Below are positions 22,091-34,145 of a DNA stretch of 64,000 bases, piece by piece. Under the pieces are notes generated by a model, which ran no database searches, was not told the origin of the DNA, and saw only the letters and a list, made by a program, of their open reading frames with translations. Within the stretch, counting starts at the first letter, position 1. Every line of letters starts with the position of its first letter. The position numbers and the translations under genes are program-made. The stretch is from Rhodocollybia butyracea (Eukaryota > Basidiomycota > Agaricomycetes > Agaricales > Omphalotaceae). The stretch is taken from NCBI GenBank assembly GCA_015501585.1, contig JADNRY010000262.1, positions 1 through 64,000 on the forward strand, in the 5' to 3' direction.

Positions 22091-24332
22091 GAAAGATTAA
22101 CTGTTTGGGCTCATCGCTTGCAGCAATGCATCCCGCAAGGCGCGCGACTCAACAACCACGCTGTTTCCAGTATCCTGCCTTGATTCAACAATACAAGTGG
22201 GTGGGGCAAAGGAATCTGGGCACGCAGAGATACCCAAATGTGATAGTAGGAGCATTGTGATGCATCAAGCGAATGCAGTTACCCTGAAATATGACCTGTA
22301 AAATCAGTGCTTACTGAAAAATGGAAAGTTTGTATGTGTGAGTCATCAAACAGGCAGGATTGCATTGAATGCATGTGAAATCAGCTGGGACAATTGAGTT
22401 GGGCTGCAGGTAGGGTGCTAGGATCTCCGCTTGCTGACAGAGACTCGAGAACAGAACCAATCCGGATGCCATGTGCTGGAGAGATGCCTACTTGTGCTTG
22501 TGTCCCAGCATCCACAACATCCTGCAACACTGGTAATATATCCGTGCTACTTGTTATACTAAGTGCATGGACTATTCATAAATATAAGTGACAGCGATGA
22601 TACAGACTTGTTAGTAAGTATAGTACTTAATAGGAGTGTCTATGGGTATCCTTATTGGACAAGAATAATTGTGTTTGGGCAGATCAAGAAATTCAGATAT
22701 CCACCATGATCATGATGAAAGATTGTAATTGTACAATGATCATGGAGCAAAATTTTAATTGAGTCATGATCACTATGATGGTTTGAGTTTTCCTTGTGAT
22801 CACTCGGGAAATCGGTAAAGCCATCTTGAAATTTACCTTATCCCCAAACTTGATGTTACAAAGTTCAAATTTTCAATCATAGTTGTGCTCAATGTATCCC
22901 TTTTCCGAGTTCTTACGTAAGTAAACTCGGCATTTCTAGAGAGGGGATTTCAAGCCATTTTTCACCTAACTTTCTAACTTTGCGGATCTCCATTAGGAAT
23001 TTTTGTGATGGTATCATATAACTTGTATTCTATTTTAATCTATTGTAATCTACCCTATTTTGTAATGTTTCACATCTGACATGTCATTTATAGTTTGAGT
23101 CGTATACTGGTACCACCAATCACCACTCGTGCACCCGCGGCTGCAGTTGGAACAGCAACAACTGCCGGGTGTTGAAAAGGACAGCCGGGGACAAGAGAGA
23201 TGCATGAATGTTAATGGCAGTGTATTAGAGTATTATTAATACTATGATCAAGTAATTATTGCTATTAGTAGTTGTGCTTTGTAATTATACATTGTAAATA
23301 CATTGTAGGCTGCCGTGCGACCTTTTGAAAGGCCGCCACGTGCGTACTTTTAGTACTGTTAATAATAGTTAATAGTAAATTACGTATTTGTAAGTATGTT
23401 CGCGATTATACTCGCCGAATATGGGTACTTCCGGGACCCATATTCACATTCAAGTGCCACTTGTGCGAGTGGTATACTTGTGATATAGATACACTTGTAC
23501 TCAACTGTTGAATGGCAGATAAGCTCAAGTATACTCATGGTAGCCTTGGTGAATATTGACACCCAGCCATCCATTATTGTTATCCCAATTGCGGAGGAGG
23601 ATCGATCCTCATCCACATAAGCAGCTTAATAGACTCTATGAGGGCAATTATTGCTGGGGCCGCATGATTAAATTGCTTACATGGATGAGGATTGATCCTC
23701 ATCCACATAAGCAACTTAATAAACCAAGGGGTATTCATAATCTTAAGGCCAGACATGACCTTGTTTTTCGGCCCCCCCCCTCCCCTCGCTCCTTATATAG
23801 AAAAATTATCCCACCCTAGTAGTCGGCATCACCGGCATGTAGTATTTGTCAGCGCCGGCACTACCTGGCATGCCACACCGCCGGCAGTGTAGGCATGTTT
23901 TGACAGTTACCTATCTGTGACATGAAGATTTGAGTGGTATTATAGCTATCAGTTGCGCAGTCAACTTTTTTGGCAGCAAGTTCAGAGTCATTAGTACCAT
24001 GTTCCGAGCCCATTAAGAAAAAACTTGGTTTTTGGCCTTTTCTGGCTACATTTTAGACTGGTTACACCCAAATATGTGTTAAAAGGCTACAAAAAGCCTT
24101 TGTGCATCATTTAATCACCATTAGAACACAGTTATGCAAGGTTGGAAGTTGGAACTTTTGGCCATAAGCCAACTTTAGACCCCCCCCCCCAAGGTCATGT
24201 CAGCGCTTAAATTTTTGAATACCCCTTGTAATAAACTCTATGGGTGGCACTTAAAGTACGGTGATAATTTCAGTGATCCAAATTTACAAATCCAAATAGT
24301 TATATAGTAGCCTGCCCAGGTCTGAATGCAGA
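22091..24332. other. Intergenic region with small palindromes
   Basis: No gene recognised. GGATGAGGATTGATCCTCATCC (around 23691-23712, one mismatched centre) is a near-perfect palindrome; a related half-copy with the same CCTCATCCACATAAGCA tail lies at about 23600-23628. Cytosine runs occur at about 23777 and 24181. The rest is AT-rich without visible structure. Confidence 0.4.
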
Positions 24333-26384
24333 TCACACGTATTGGACACCTTTCCTCTTTACTAGTGCTTGCCGCGCGACCACAAGACCAGATGTCCCTG
24401 CAAAAAGGGTTGTCTATAGATCAAGAGTTGTAAGAATGAAGATGAGCTCCATAGAGAATGACATACGCATGAGAATGTGAGTGGTCTCCACCACAGATCT
24501 CTTGGGGGGTCAAGGAGACTACCAGCAATTGGATTGCCAGTAAGGACTGCTACACCGATAAAAAGACATCCGATGCCCATACGGAGGCCAACATCATTTA
24601 GCGTTGGGCTTTGCGAAAATGCAGCAACTGCCGGTGTTGCAAGAGTGAGGAATGCTCCCGATACAAAGCCATAAGCAAGTGCAAAAATTGTGACACCAGC
24701 GGTAGTTTTAGCACCAAGGAGGGCCCACACAAGTCCTCCTGATAGGAGTCCACTGGGGATAATTACTAAGGTCACGAAGGGTAAGCTCAACAGGTTGCAG
24801 TGGAAATGAGTGGCGTTGACATTACCATTGAGGGACCCATATCTGTCGGCCACAAAATTCGGAGTAAATCGTCCTAAAGTTGCTCCAGCATTTAGTAGTG
24901 GAATCTGTGGAGGTGATCATAAGTAGCATGAGTATTCCAGATACTCCAAACGTGATGACCGCCGAGACTCACAGCCCAGGTTAAGAAGTTTGGACTAACC
25001 CCGTGCTCACCGGAGAACAATTGGAGATAGAAATCTATAGCGATTATCAATCCAGCACAAGAGCAAAATGACACCAGAAATACATGGGAAGAAGATGCCC
25101 CAAAATCCCAAAAACAGGCTGTTTTGAGTCAGTAATCAAAATGGGCGGCATTGCTGGTGGACATACCTAACATTTGTTATCCAATACGGAGAATCGTGCC
25201 AAATTTGCCCATGTCAACTGGTTCTCGGCGGATTCCAACAGCTTCCAGTAATAAATAAAAGATTCAATGGATTAAATTGAAAATTGGTTACCACGTGGCT
25301 TCATGATCAAATTTGCCGTAACAAGTTGACCAAGATTAATGAATGCAACAAAACTGGTGAAGTATAAGTCCGCCTTTTTATGGGCTATAGAATGCTTACC
25401 GAACAGCCCATGGGAACCCAAGGCCAGGTTTTCCAATGACGTGGTTGAGAAGGATAGGATAGATTACTGCCCCAAGAGCACCACCTGAAAAGAAACATCT
25501 CAAAATTATCGCAATGCAATACTTCAGATAAACATGCAGACTAGCAATAAGTATTCCCATCGCGACAGCTCTCTGCTTCCGGAAATATTGGGAAACAAGC
25601 CCCAGGGAGGGTAGCAGTAGGATACCCATTGCGATACCCATACCAACTCCTTGTGATAATATTACTTGATAAAAGTGTTGTGGTTGCGCAAGAGACAGCA
25701 TGAATGAGCTAAATTTCCTGTGATTTAGAATGATTCTATGGACATGAAGGGCACGGAACGGACGAGAAGAGTAAGAGAAGGCTTCCGGTGACCATTAGAG
25801 CATGGAAAAAGCCTTTATCAAAGAGCTTTCCAGAAATAGCACCAACAATGAACTGAAGAGCTAACGGGACAGATCCAATCCAGCTTATTTGTGAAGGAGT
25901 AAAATCGGACAGGAATTCCCGCTTGGACACATATGAGTACCATTTGCAATTAGTCAGCTATATGGTTAAGTACCGTGTAGAAATCCTGGTATACTGTCAA
26001 GGATCAGTTTAGCTGATATGTTGAGGACTTTTGCAAAAAAAAAAAAACCTCCAAAAGACTGGAATGTCGAGTTAATCAATTGAATGTGAGTACTCGAAGT
26101 GGGATCGGCTCGGCCTTTTACCTGAAGATTTCCAAAGGTTGCTACAAAGTTGGTTGTTAGCTATCCAAAGAAGCCAACCAGGTTTATGACATTACACATT
26201 AGTACCAAGGACCTGTAGCCGTGGTTATACGGTGTATCTGGAAAGATTGTTAAATGACTTACCCTCCTAAGACACCTAACCATCCTCGAAGAGTCCCTTC
26301 CGTGTGAGGTTCCTCAAAGTCAGAATGTTCTTCCAGTGACTTCTGCATTTCTGAGGCGGGGATTGAATGCCTTTCTGCAGACAT
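24333..26384 (-). CDS. MFS monocarboxylate-transporter-like permease
   Basis: Spliced host gene, about 12 exons. ATG at 26384; exon 1 ends at 26263 after GWLGVLGG and a GTAAGT donor. Three micro-exons follow: 26213-26197, 26141-26122 and 25985-25974. Exon 5 (25921-25764) has SDFTPSQISWIGSVPLALQF, then HFYQVILSQGVGMGIAMGIL (25708-25542), GGALGAVIYPILLNHVIGKP (25484-25400), FINLGQLVTANLIMKPR (25353-25292), a FWGIFFPYFYLQL junction, IPLLNAGATLGRFTPNFVAD and a C-terminus ending at 24333. This order is that of fungal MCH/monocarboxylate-type major facilitator transporters of the plasma membrane; the substrate is unknown. One exon around 25150-25250 could not be joined cleanly: either a missed intron or a 1-bp frameshift. 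The rest is open. Confidence 0.85.
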
Positions 26385-27193
26385 GTTGGCCGAATGTAGG
26401 TGAGAGGGATGGGAACGGATCTGTGGGTGGTGTGGTATTGGGAGTGTTTCTTAAATGATATGCAATGAGAAAACACATGCCTGGCAAGATCCGCTTCGCC
26501 TCTCAAAACAATGGCAAGCACTCTCAGCCGGCAGTGCAGATATCAAAGGTTAGGGCAATGAGGTGGAGTAAGTACTAGATGGTACATGTCATATCAATAA
26601 TCGGGTCATCTAAATCAAGGTCCACTTGATATGAATGACAGTTGGCTCACACGCGAATAGCAAGGCTGTTTAAGTTGAAAAGCATTGCGTTGGGCTTTTT
26701 TAAGGTTAAGAAAGATATGTAGCAACAACCGACAGACTCTAAGACTCACTCTCAGAGTCACGGCGTCCTGTAGTACACAGGATTCATTACGTCACAATTA
26801 GGTATTAATGTATGACTTATTTATCCCTTCAACCTGCGGGAGCGAATGACGTAATATGCTTGATGGCACACACGCTTTTTTTAGCCTTGCCTTAGCCCAA
26901 TTTCAAGACGAGGTGCAACGTCAATCTGGAAAGGTCTTTGGTGTGTTCTGGCTGCATCCTTCAATGAGGCATGTCCTCATGATAGTACATACTGGTGCCG
27001 CAAAGGCAATCTATTATGTACACATGAGAGCCAATGAGGTTGAAGCTCAGTCTCAACAGACGGGTCACTCTAGCCCGATATCTATGTTGATTGGGTGAGG
27101 AGTAGAACTTTAAGCATGGAGTTTAAGCATGCTCCCCACCCGTTTAATTGTGGTACAACTTTTGAAAATAGCTTAAGGAACTTCTTTCATGAT
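26385..27193. other. Upstream region of the transporter
   Basis: No clear gene. An 80-codon plus-strand ORF (26856-27098) starts 470 bp from the transporter start but has no recognised domain. Promoter elements were not identified with confidence. Confidence 0.35.
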
Positions 27194-27203
27194 CATGCTC
27201 CAC

Positions 27204-28022
27204 GGGCAAAGAATATTTACAGTCACCCCGCAGTAACGGTGACTCCGAGGCGACTGTGAATTTGATGAAAATTACTGCACCTTGTTGCAGTAAACTGCGA
27301 ATTTATTGAGCACTTGACCCAAACTAAGAGCTCATGTGATCTTAAGCTCTAATTTGCAACATTCCAGTGACCGAGACCTGTGGGAAGTCCAAATGCAAAC
27401 TCAGATTTGATCTTTTGTACAACAGAGTCTCACAGACCACTGTGGGTATCTCAAAGGTGACTGCAGGGTGACTGCAAATGTTATCAAGGTGACTGTAAAT
27501 ATCTCAAAGGTGACTGCAGGGTGACTGCAAAAAAACCAAAGGTGCCTGCTGGGTGACTGTAAATATTTTTCTTAACGGTGAATGCGCAAGTAACAAAGTA
27601 GCTACAGTATTTATACTATAGTAATATATTAATACAGCTATCAGAGTAAGTGGGAGTGGTTAATATTGAAGAGTTACAGATGCAAGTCTTCTCTAATTAG
27701 TCAAGGCCCCGGAAGGTCAAGGGTTGGTTGACCTGGAAACAGTTTGATGTCCTGCTGTTGTCGGTATTTAGCGTTACTATCTAAATACTAGAAAAGCCAT
27801 ATGTTGTAGTTATGAGTACATGTTATCGAGAAAGGTAATGGGTCATAACGGCGGGCCCTACGGATGCGAGCCTCAAATTAATTGGGTGACTGCATTTTGC
27901 CTTAGGGTGACTGCATGGTGACTGCTGGGTGACTGCTGGGTGACTGCTGGGTGACTGTTCTGGGTGACTGTTCTGGGTGACTGCAGGTGGCTGCTCCAAG
28001 GTGACTGTAAATGCTAATGGCC
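27204..28022. mobile_element. Mutator-like MITE L with GGTGACTG array (819 bp)
   Basis: Flanked by a perfect 10-bp duplication CATGCTCCAC (27194-27203 and 28023-28032), the length typical of Mutator-like elements. The imperfect terminal repeats share ATTTACAGTCACC. Both halves are built from many copies of GGTGACTG(C/T) or its inverse. No coding capacity is recognised. Confidence 0.8.
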
Positions 28023-28032
28023 CATGCTCCAC

Positions 28033-29429
28033 ATCAAGAAAAAGTGCCTGAGGCAAACTAGGTTTTGCATAATTCCTGGGCTGCTTCGAGGTATTTTAGG
28101 TTTGCCTGGGCATTATACCCTGATGCAGGGATGACATATTATCCAAGAACATAAACAGCAAAAAGGCCAAGTGGAGCACATTGCTTGCGCTGATTCCTTT
28201 ATGCAATGATTATATTGATTGACAACACTGGCAATGTCATGGCTTCAAGTTCATTGTATTGTTCGGAATTGTTCTATACTTCCAAGCACTGATTGCAGCC
28301 CAAATTAATCCGTAAACATAGTAGTGCTAGGGACGTTCACTCCTTACTATCACGTATCTAGTGCATATTGTCAGCCTCCTCTGTATCCGAACAGAATGCC
28401 CTCAGAGAGAATAGCACAACATAGGCACCTTTTTCCATGGTTAATGCACATGTTCGTAAGAGCAAAGCATAGTGGCTACCTACCATATAGTGATAGAGCA
28501 AACTGAAAACAGTTGACTGAACCAAATCTTTTATATTTCATGAGAGAATCAGCAGACCCACCATTTCAATAAATTCCACGGTCAAACCTGACGGGGGATC
28601 TGGAACAGTTTTGTGCATGATAGAATTGTTCTTGGAAGACATAACAATGCACAACAAGAAGGTGGTTAAAGGTAGATGTGGTTTTGAGAATATGTGATAT
28701 GTGGTGGTGTGTGCGATTGATACCAATAAATGGCTTGGCTCTCATTACCGCGATTCAATTTGAAGTCCTTTTTAGCTGGGCTATTATTCACCCGAAACCA
28801 TAGCGGCAATCTATCATGTTCATGATATAAATAAATGATGGCAGCAGATTGTGATGGTAAGTGAATAGGTTATGAGAAATCCGGTTATCTGTATATGCCC
28901 GATCATTTTGGCGTCGGCCAGTGAGATGTTTCTGCATGCTGGGAAAATAGAACAAATACTGTACAATTAACGACCGTAAGCTCAGTCCCCTGGAGCGCCA
29001 CGGGCTAAATTTGGGTCACATCTAGTTCAAGGTCGAAATTCTAGTGTTACGTCCTAGTTCAGGGCGCCGCTCATCAGCAAAAGGCAAAGTCATGTAAGTC
29101 ATGTATATTGGTAGGCAAAATGGACAATCCTGTAACACAGTGGGACATTATGTAGAAATTTTTTGTATTCTGTATCTTCATGTCAATCCATTAAACATTC
29201 TGTGAAATTTCAGCAATATGTCCATCCTGTAAATTTAGCTGGCATTCTGCAATTGTAAATACAGCCTGTATACTCATTCAAATGAGTGACAGACTAATAA
29301 AGCAACTACAGAATGAATAATCTCTTACATGGAAGCCAATCTGTGTTTGAAAGCACATACACTTACATCTGAGTACATTTATGAACAATTTGCTGCATTT
29401 AAAACATATTAAGTAACTGTAAGTAACGT
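28033..29429. other. Stretch without recognised gene
   Basis: AT-rich sequence between element L and the transposase pseudogene. ORFs of 60-62 codons are chance-sized. No repeats or RNA genes seen. Confidence 0.4.
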
Positions 29430-31205
29430 CTATAATGCACCATAGCCCTCTATGTCGTATGTCTCTACATCATAATTTACAAGATCCTCCCCGTTATCTG
29501 GCCCTATATCAGGGTCGTTGTCCCCATTGTTGTCCCCGATGTCTAGTTCTTCTTCCGAATCAAATTCATATCCATAGTCGGCAAGTTCATACTCATCACT
29601 TGCTTCCCCGCCTGAGTCTGCATCCATGTTCACAACCTCACCCATTAGTATATCCTCTGAATCTGAATCGGGGCTCAGGCTCGCCTTCCTCTGGAACAAC
29701 TGGAGTTTGTTGTATTTTTTGATATGCCGTACATTCGGAGCGATGGTCTAGACCAATACCCGGACAAAATCGCACCACCATATCCCTGTCAACAAATCTA
29801 ATGATAGGTATAAGATTCGTAGGTTTAAAACATCGGAAAAAATGAAAGAAAAAAAAACATACATGCCAACGTCGTAGCGTTTCCAGTCCTCATCCTTCTC
29901 AGATGTTTTCCGCGGGACCAAGGGTCCCATAATTTCTTTCGTTCTTCCAAGCACAAAGGCAGGAATGAGATGTACAGCCTGGATAACAACAGCGGGGTCA
30001 ACAAATCCAAACGCGCAAGACTCATCACCATCAACAAATCCAATGCGAGGGAGGCGCTTGGCCTTCCAACCAAACTTGTAAGTTGTATCCAAGTCAAACC
30101 ATCGTACCCAAAGGAAGTCCATTTGGCATGGTGGTTTGTCTCGATACTTGATGTTGATGTGGTAGATACCTAGCACGCGGGCATACCAGTAAGGATGACC
30201 AGTGGATCCATCAGCAAGGACCATGATGTCAGAGTGAGTACGGGGATTCAGGGAGTCCTGGCAGCGCCTGATATCATAGGAGGTGTAGTTGATACGAAGG
30301 ACTTTGTGCCGGTACATCCGATTCAAGCTAATTTTGATGGTGGCCCTATCTTTGCTACTGATATGCTCTAGTTCAGATGCACCAGAAAGTCAACAGTATA
30401 AGTGATTTAGAAGCTTTTTCAGAAATGACTGAAAACATAAATGAGCATCAACTTATGAAGATAGAAAAATCATGGCGCACTTTGGTGGCTGGATCACTAT
30501 GTGTGCTATTTTCAAACTGATATATATCAGACCAATTAGAGGTGTCTGTCCACATTTTGTACCGCTTTTCAGGCTCGACAGGATGCATAGTGTCAGAGTG
30601 TTCGAATGGTACCCTTGGATCAGTGGAAGGAGAGACAGCATGACCAGTGGCATCCTCAGTTTTCTCTTTCAGGCGCCGCTGGATCTGCTTGATTATTTGA
30701 ACACAGCGCTCCTGAGAGGTGACTTGGCGGGTGTAGGTAACAACCTTGTTAGTTCAGGCATAAAACCGTTTGATTCTACAATGTTCAAGTTCTCCCTGAT
30801 ATCCGGCATATCAGTAAATCATTAAAAAAGAAACTCAAGGTCACCGTTGCTGTGGAATAGTTGTCAGTGGTTCCGATACAGCGTATGTATTGAGCATAAT
30901 AGCCCATAGCATGTATCTTGTAGGTAGAAAGATTGAATAGCTTCACATGAGACCCAGCATCATTGGTAGCCTTTCGCTTTTTACCAGAGTCCTCTGCTTT
31001 GCTTTGGCGCCGTTGTCTCGCAGTTCTCTCTTTTGGAGTCTCTTTGGTTGTGTAGGCTGGTGCAACCTTGTTCTTGAATTTACGGAGGGATTTTCCAACA
31101 AATGTGGTATGATTGTTGAGCATGTCCAATGATAGGTTAGAATGAAGGCGGAATTTTGCAAAAGCTTCGAAGGCGTTCAAGTCGAACAAGAGATCTTGAA
31201 TGTCA

Positions 31206-31927
31206 GTAACCCGATTAGAGTAGTTTAACCAGAGGGCATTAAGATGAAATCTGGTTAAACCATCTTAAACCAGTTGGGTGAGGGTAGATGTACTGTAATC
31301 TGGTTAAACCCAGTTAAACCAGGTCAAAAATTAAGTTTAACCTGGTTAAACCAAGATAAACCTCATTCACCCCATCTGAATAAACATTTCAGTACTTGGT
31401 TAAAGTAGTATAGACATGATGCATCCTCATGATAAGGTTTTGGATTGTAGACAGCTCACAGGAATTTTCAATTTCCTTTTTTGGTATCCAAAATAGCAAG
31501 GGCAAGCCCCTGCACCCCATAGATATTCTCAACCCTAACCCTTAACTAGGTGCTTCCCATGTTTGGCAATGTCACAGACAGCTCCCCAATGTTAGGGTTA
31601 GCACTTCATGCTAACCCTAACGGGAGCTGCCTGCGACATTGCTTAATATGCCAAAAAGGAAACCGATGGTCTCCGTGAGCTGTTTACAATCCAAAAGCTT
31701 ATCATCAGGACTCTTGACTTCTATAGTATTTTATCCAAGTACTAGTGTATTCTATTGAAAGAGAAGTCAATGTTTAATCAAGTTTATCCTGGTCTAACCC
31801 AGTTTGACCATGATAAAATCAATTTTTCCTCAGTTAAACCCAGTTAAACTGAGTTTAACAAGATTAAATCATGCCCAATATTATTTCACTGGTTTAAGAT
31901 GGTTTAACCAAGCTCACCTTGCTTTAC
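31206..31927. mobile_element. Palindromic element M (722 bp, GGTTTAACC words)
   Basis: Inserted in the transposase pseudogene. TGAATGTCA is duplicated (31197-31205 and 31928-31936), and removing M rejoins the flanking coding sequence. Both subterminal regions are dense in CTGGTTTAAC/GTTAAACC words, with only a short terminal repeat (GTAA...TTAC). It contains element N. Confidence 0.75.
31430..31708. mobile_element. Palindromic element N inside M
   Basis: Long inverted ends (ATGATAAGGTTTTGGATTG ... CAATCCAAAAGCTTATCAT) extend inward through GACAGCTCAC. The centre is a second hairpin with GCAATGTC/GACATTGC and telomere-like CTAACCCTAAC in both orientations. A possible TCA duplication flanks TGATAAG...CTTATCA. 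A relic of one end occurs at about 15030-15056. Confidence 0.6.
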
Positions 31928-34145
31928 TGAATGTCATTGTCATAATATGGGAAAAGACCTTCAAAGACAGATAGGGAGCACTAGGAAAGGTTAAAAATAA
32001 GTGAACCATGTATCAAGAAGGTTACAAACTTGGAGAAAGTCCTCATAATCCCTGGCAGCTAAATTTCTCATCTCAGAAACATTTTTATGAATTTTTTGTA
32101 TTGTATCACGTCCAAATGTTTGTATACTGTGAAAGCTTGAGGAACCATAGCAAAAATGTATCTAGTGCATAACTTGTAATAACACTTACCATTCATTCAT
32201 GGTCTGGACTGAGCTACTACCAACAGAGTATAACATTCGGATCAGGTGGAGGAGAACTGCCTTCCAAGTTCCAAGGTCCACCTCATGTAGAACATCTGAT
32301 GCAAGCATGTTGTAAAAGTTGACACTGTACTTCAGAAAACAATCCGAAAATGTGTTCTAAAAGTCATTGTTAAGAGTTTCACATATAAGGACCAAGCACA
32401 TACTCTTTTTGGCACCCATGAAAAAGGCTGAAGAAGCATTTCAATGGCGTTACATGCAAGACTCTGGCCAGCATCAAAGATCCAGCGTCTAGCCATGTTG
32501 ATTGTGCTCTGGCCCTTCTTTGAGCCTTGGCGAGCATTGGTATGTTGGCGGTGGTGATCATTGACTGTACCAAGCTGATCAAGTTGTTCTTTTGGCGTTA
32601 GACAGTGGATACAAGGAAATTTTCCCAGGTTGCGAATGGAGGCCAATAAGACCCTAGGGAGGTTTAGTGCCAAGTTATAAGAAGATAGAAAAACATACTT
32701 TTCAGGATAGTCTGCGGAATAAGTAAAAATCCTTTGAACAATTCCATCAGAGCATTCGAGAACAATACCGTTCTCATAAGCATCCATGAAATCCTTGTCG
32801 AGAATCAGATTCCAGATACCTTGCAAGAGTTCACGTCACATGTGGGTAAGAACTGCATCTGTAGGAGCTTTCCCGTAATGTTCCTTGTAGAAATCGACAA
32901 AGTCATCTTTGAGCTAGGCCAAATGTAAGTATCAAATGACAAGAAAAAGATTGAAATTCTACTCACTTTGGGAATGTACACAATATGATGAGCAAATGCC
33001 GAAGGTTTTGATCTCTCATACTTCAACTGGTTGCCAAATTACAAATAAACTGGCCACATTGACTCGCCTCCCCAGGTACCAACTTGAGTAGCATCAGACC
33101 AAAGCATCATCCCCGCAACCCCAGTAGGAATCTGGAGTGTTTCAGCTCTCTTTTTTTGCTCTTGCCCAATACAAACATGCTCATCGATGAAAGTATCTGA
33201 ATTGTAAACTTTGCCATGCATCCGTATTGGCTTGTCATCAGATGAAGGATGTTCACGAAAGAGTTTGAAGGGAGTATGATGATAGGATTTGGATTCAGGA
33301 GATTGGAACACTGATTTGATAACTTCAACAGGTTTCCGGTAATAAATACCTTTGACTTCGAATACAGGTGCATCACCTTCCGCCTACTTGACCCCTACAC
33401 ATGGCACATGAATTTTGATCGAGCCCTGGACCCAACCATCTTCAGCCTGCAGCGGAAATGAATCATTGACATGATCATCCATCTCCCCCAGTACCTTTTT
33501 CGTACTAAAACCATCAAAGTGTTCCTGGCTAAAGTTTTCTGCAAGGATGACATTGTCTACTAAAGAGTCCAAGTCGGCAATAGACTTTGTGTGACTCCCA
33601 GTATGGAACCACTCCATCAAATGAAACACAGAGACATTTGCAAACAGAGCAAGGATGTTACAGACTTTATTCTTCACTGCAGTTCCAAAGGAAACCAAAG
33701 GATTCAATGCGTGGGGAACAAGCAAACCTGGGCCATCACAAATGTTCTCGATCAGAACCTCTTCATCTGGGATTGAGCTGGGAATTTCAGGATATGCACG
33801 AAAAAATCCAAACAAATCTGATTCTGTTAGTGTATTTTGAGCAGCAAGTTCTGGAGTGGGACTGGATTCTGGTGATGTAGAAGACACTGGTCGAGATGTG
33901 CAAGATTAGGCTCTGGAGACTCTGGGCGAGCTTCCACTTGAAAACTATTGGGCATTGCTCGAGAAAGGGTGGGAAGGAACCTTTTTCTTCCAGTTCAAGA
34001 AGGCTTTAGGGCCACAAGGGAAGATCCAGAGGTAGAAGGAGCTGCATTTAGAGGAAGATCAATCATATCTTCTTGGCCAAAGTTAACATTCTCAATTTCC
34101 GCCTGAAGAATGGGAGCCTGAAAGACTTGAGTACACATTTCTGTG

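Larger units (their letters stand above)
29430..34140 (-). pseudogene. Large Agaricomycete DNA-transposon transposase, decayed
   Basis: Pieces in collinear order on the minus strand match a family common in Agaricomycete genomes. They are an acidic/Ser N-terminus (34140-33384), PFKLFREHPSSDDKPIRMHG (about 33240), GMML W/SDATQVGTWGG (about 33085), KPSAFAHHIVYIPKV, FTYSADYPEK (about 32715), LLASIRNLGKFPCIHCLTPK (about 32625), a conserved LASDVLHEVDLGTWKAVLLH segment (about 32300), NVSEMRNLAARDYEDFLQ (about 32070), FEAFAKFRLHSNLSLDML (about 31160), KLFNLSTYKIHAMGYYAQYI (about 30930), and a C-terminal block INYTSYDIRRCQDSLNPRTH ... DFLWVRWFDLD (30300-30080) with an acidic tail. I place it near Plavaka/KDZ transposases. 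There is an in-frame TAA at 33039 and element M (31206-31927) splits it. Confidence 0.75.

Noticed and set aside
26142..26196. In-frame stop in exon 2 of the MFS gene
   Set aside because: A consensus GTAATG...CTAAC...TAG intron removes it and restores the reading frame.
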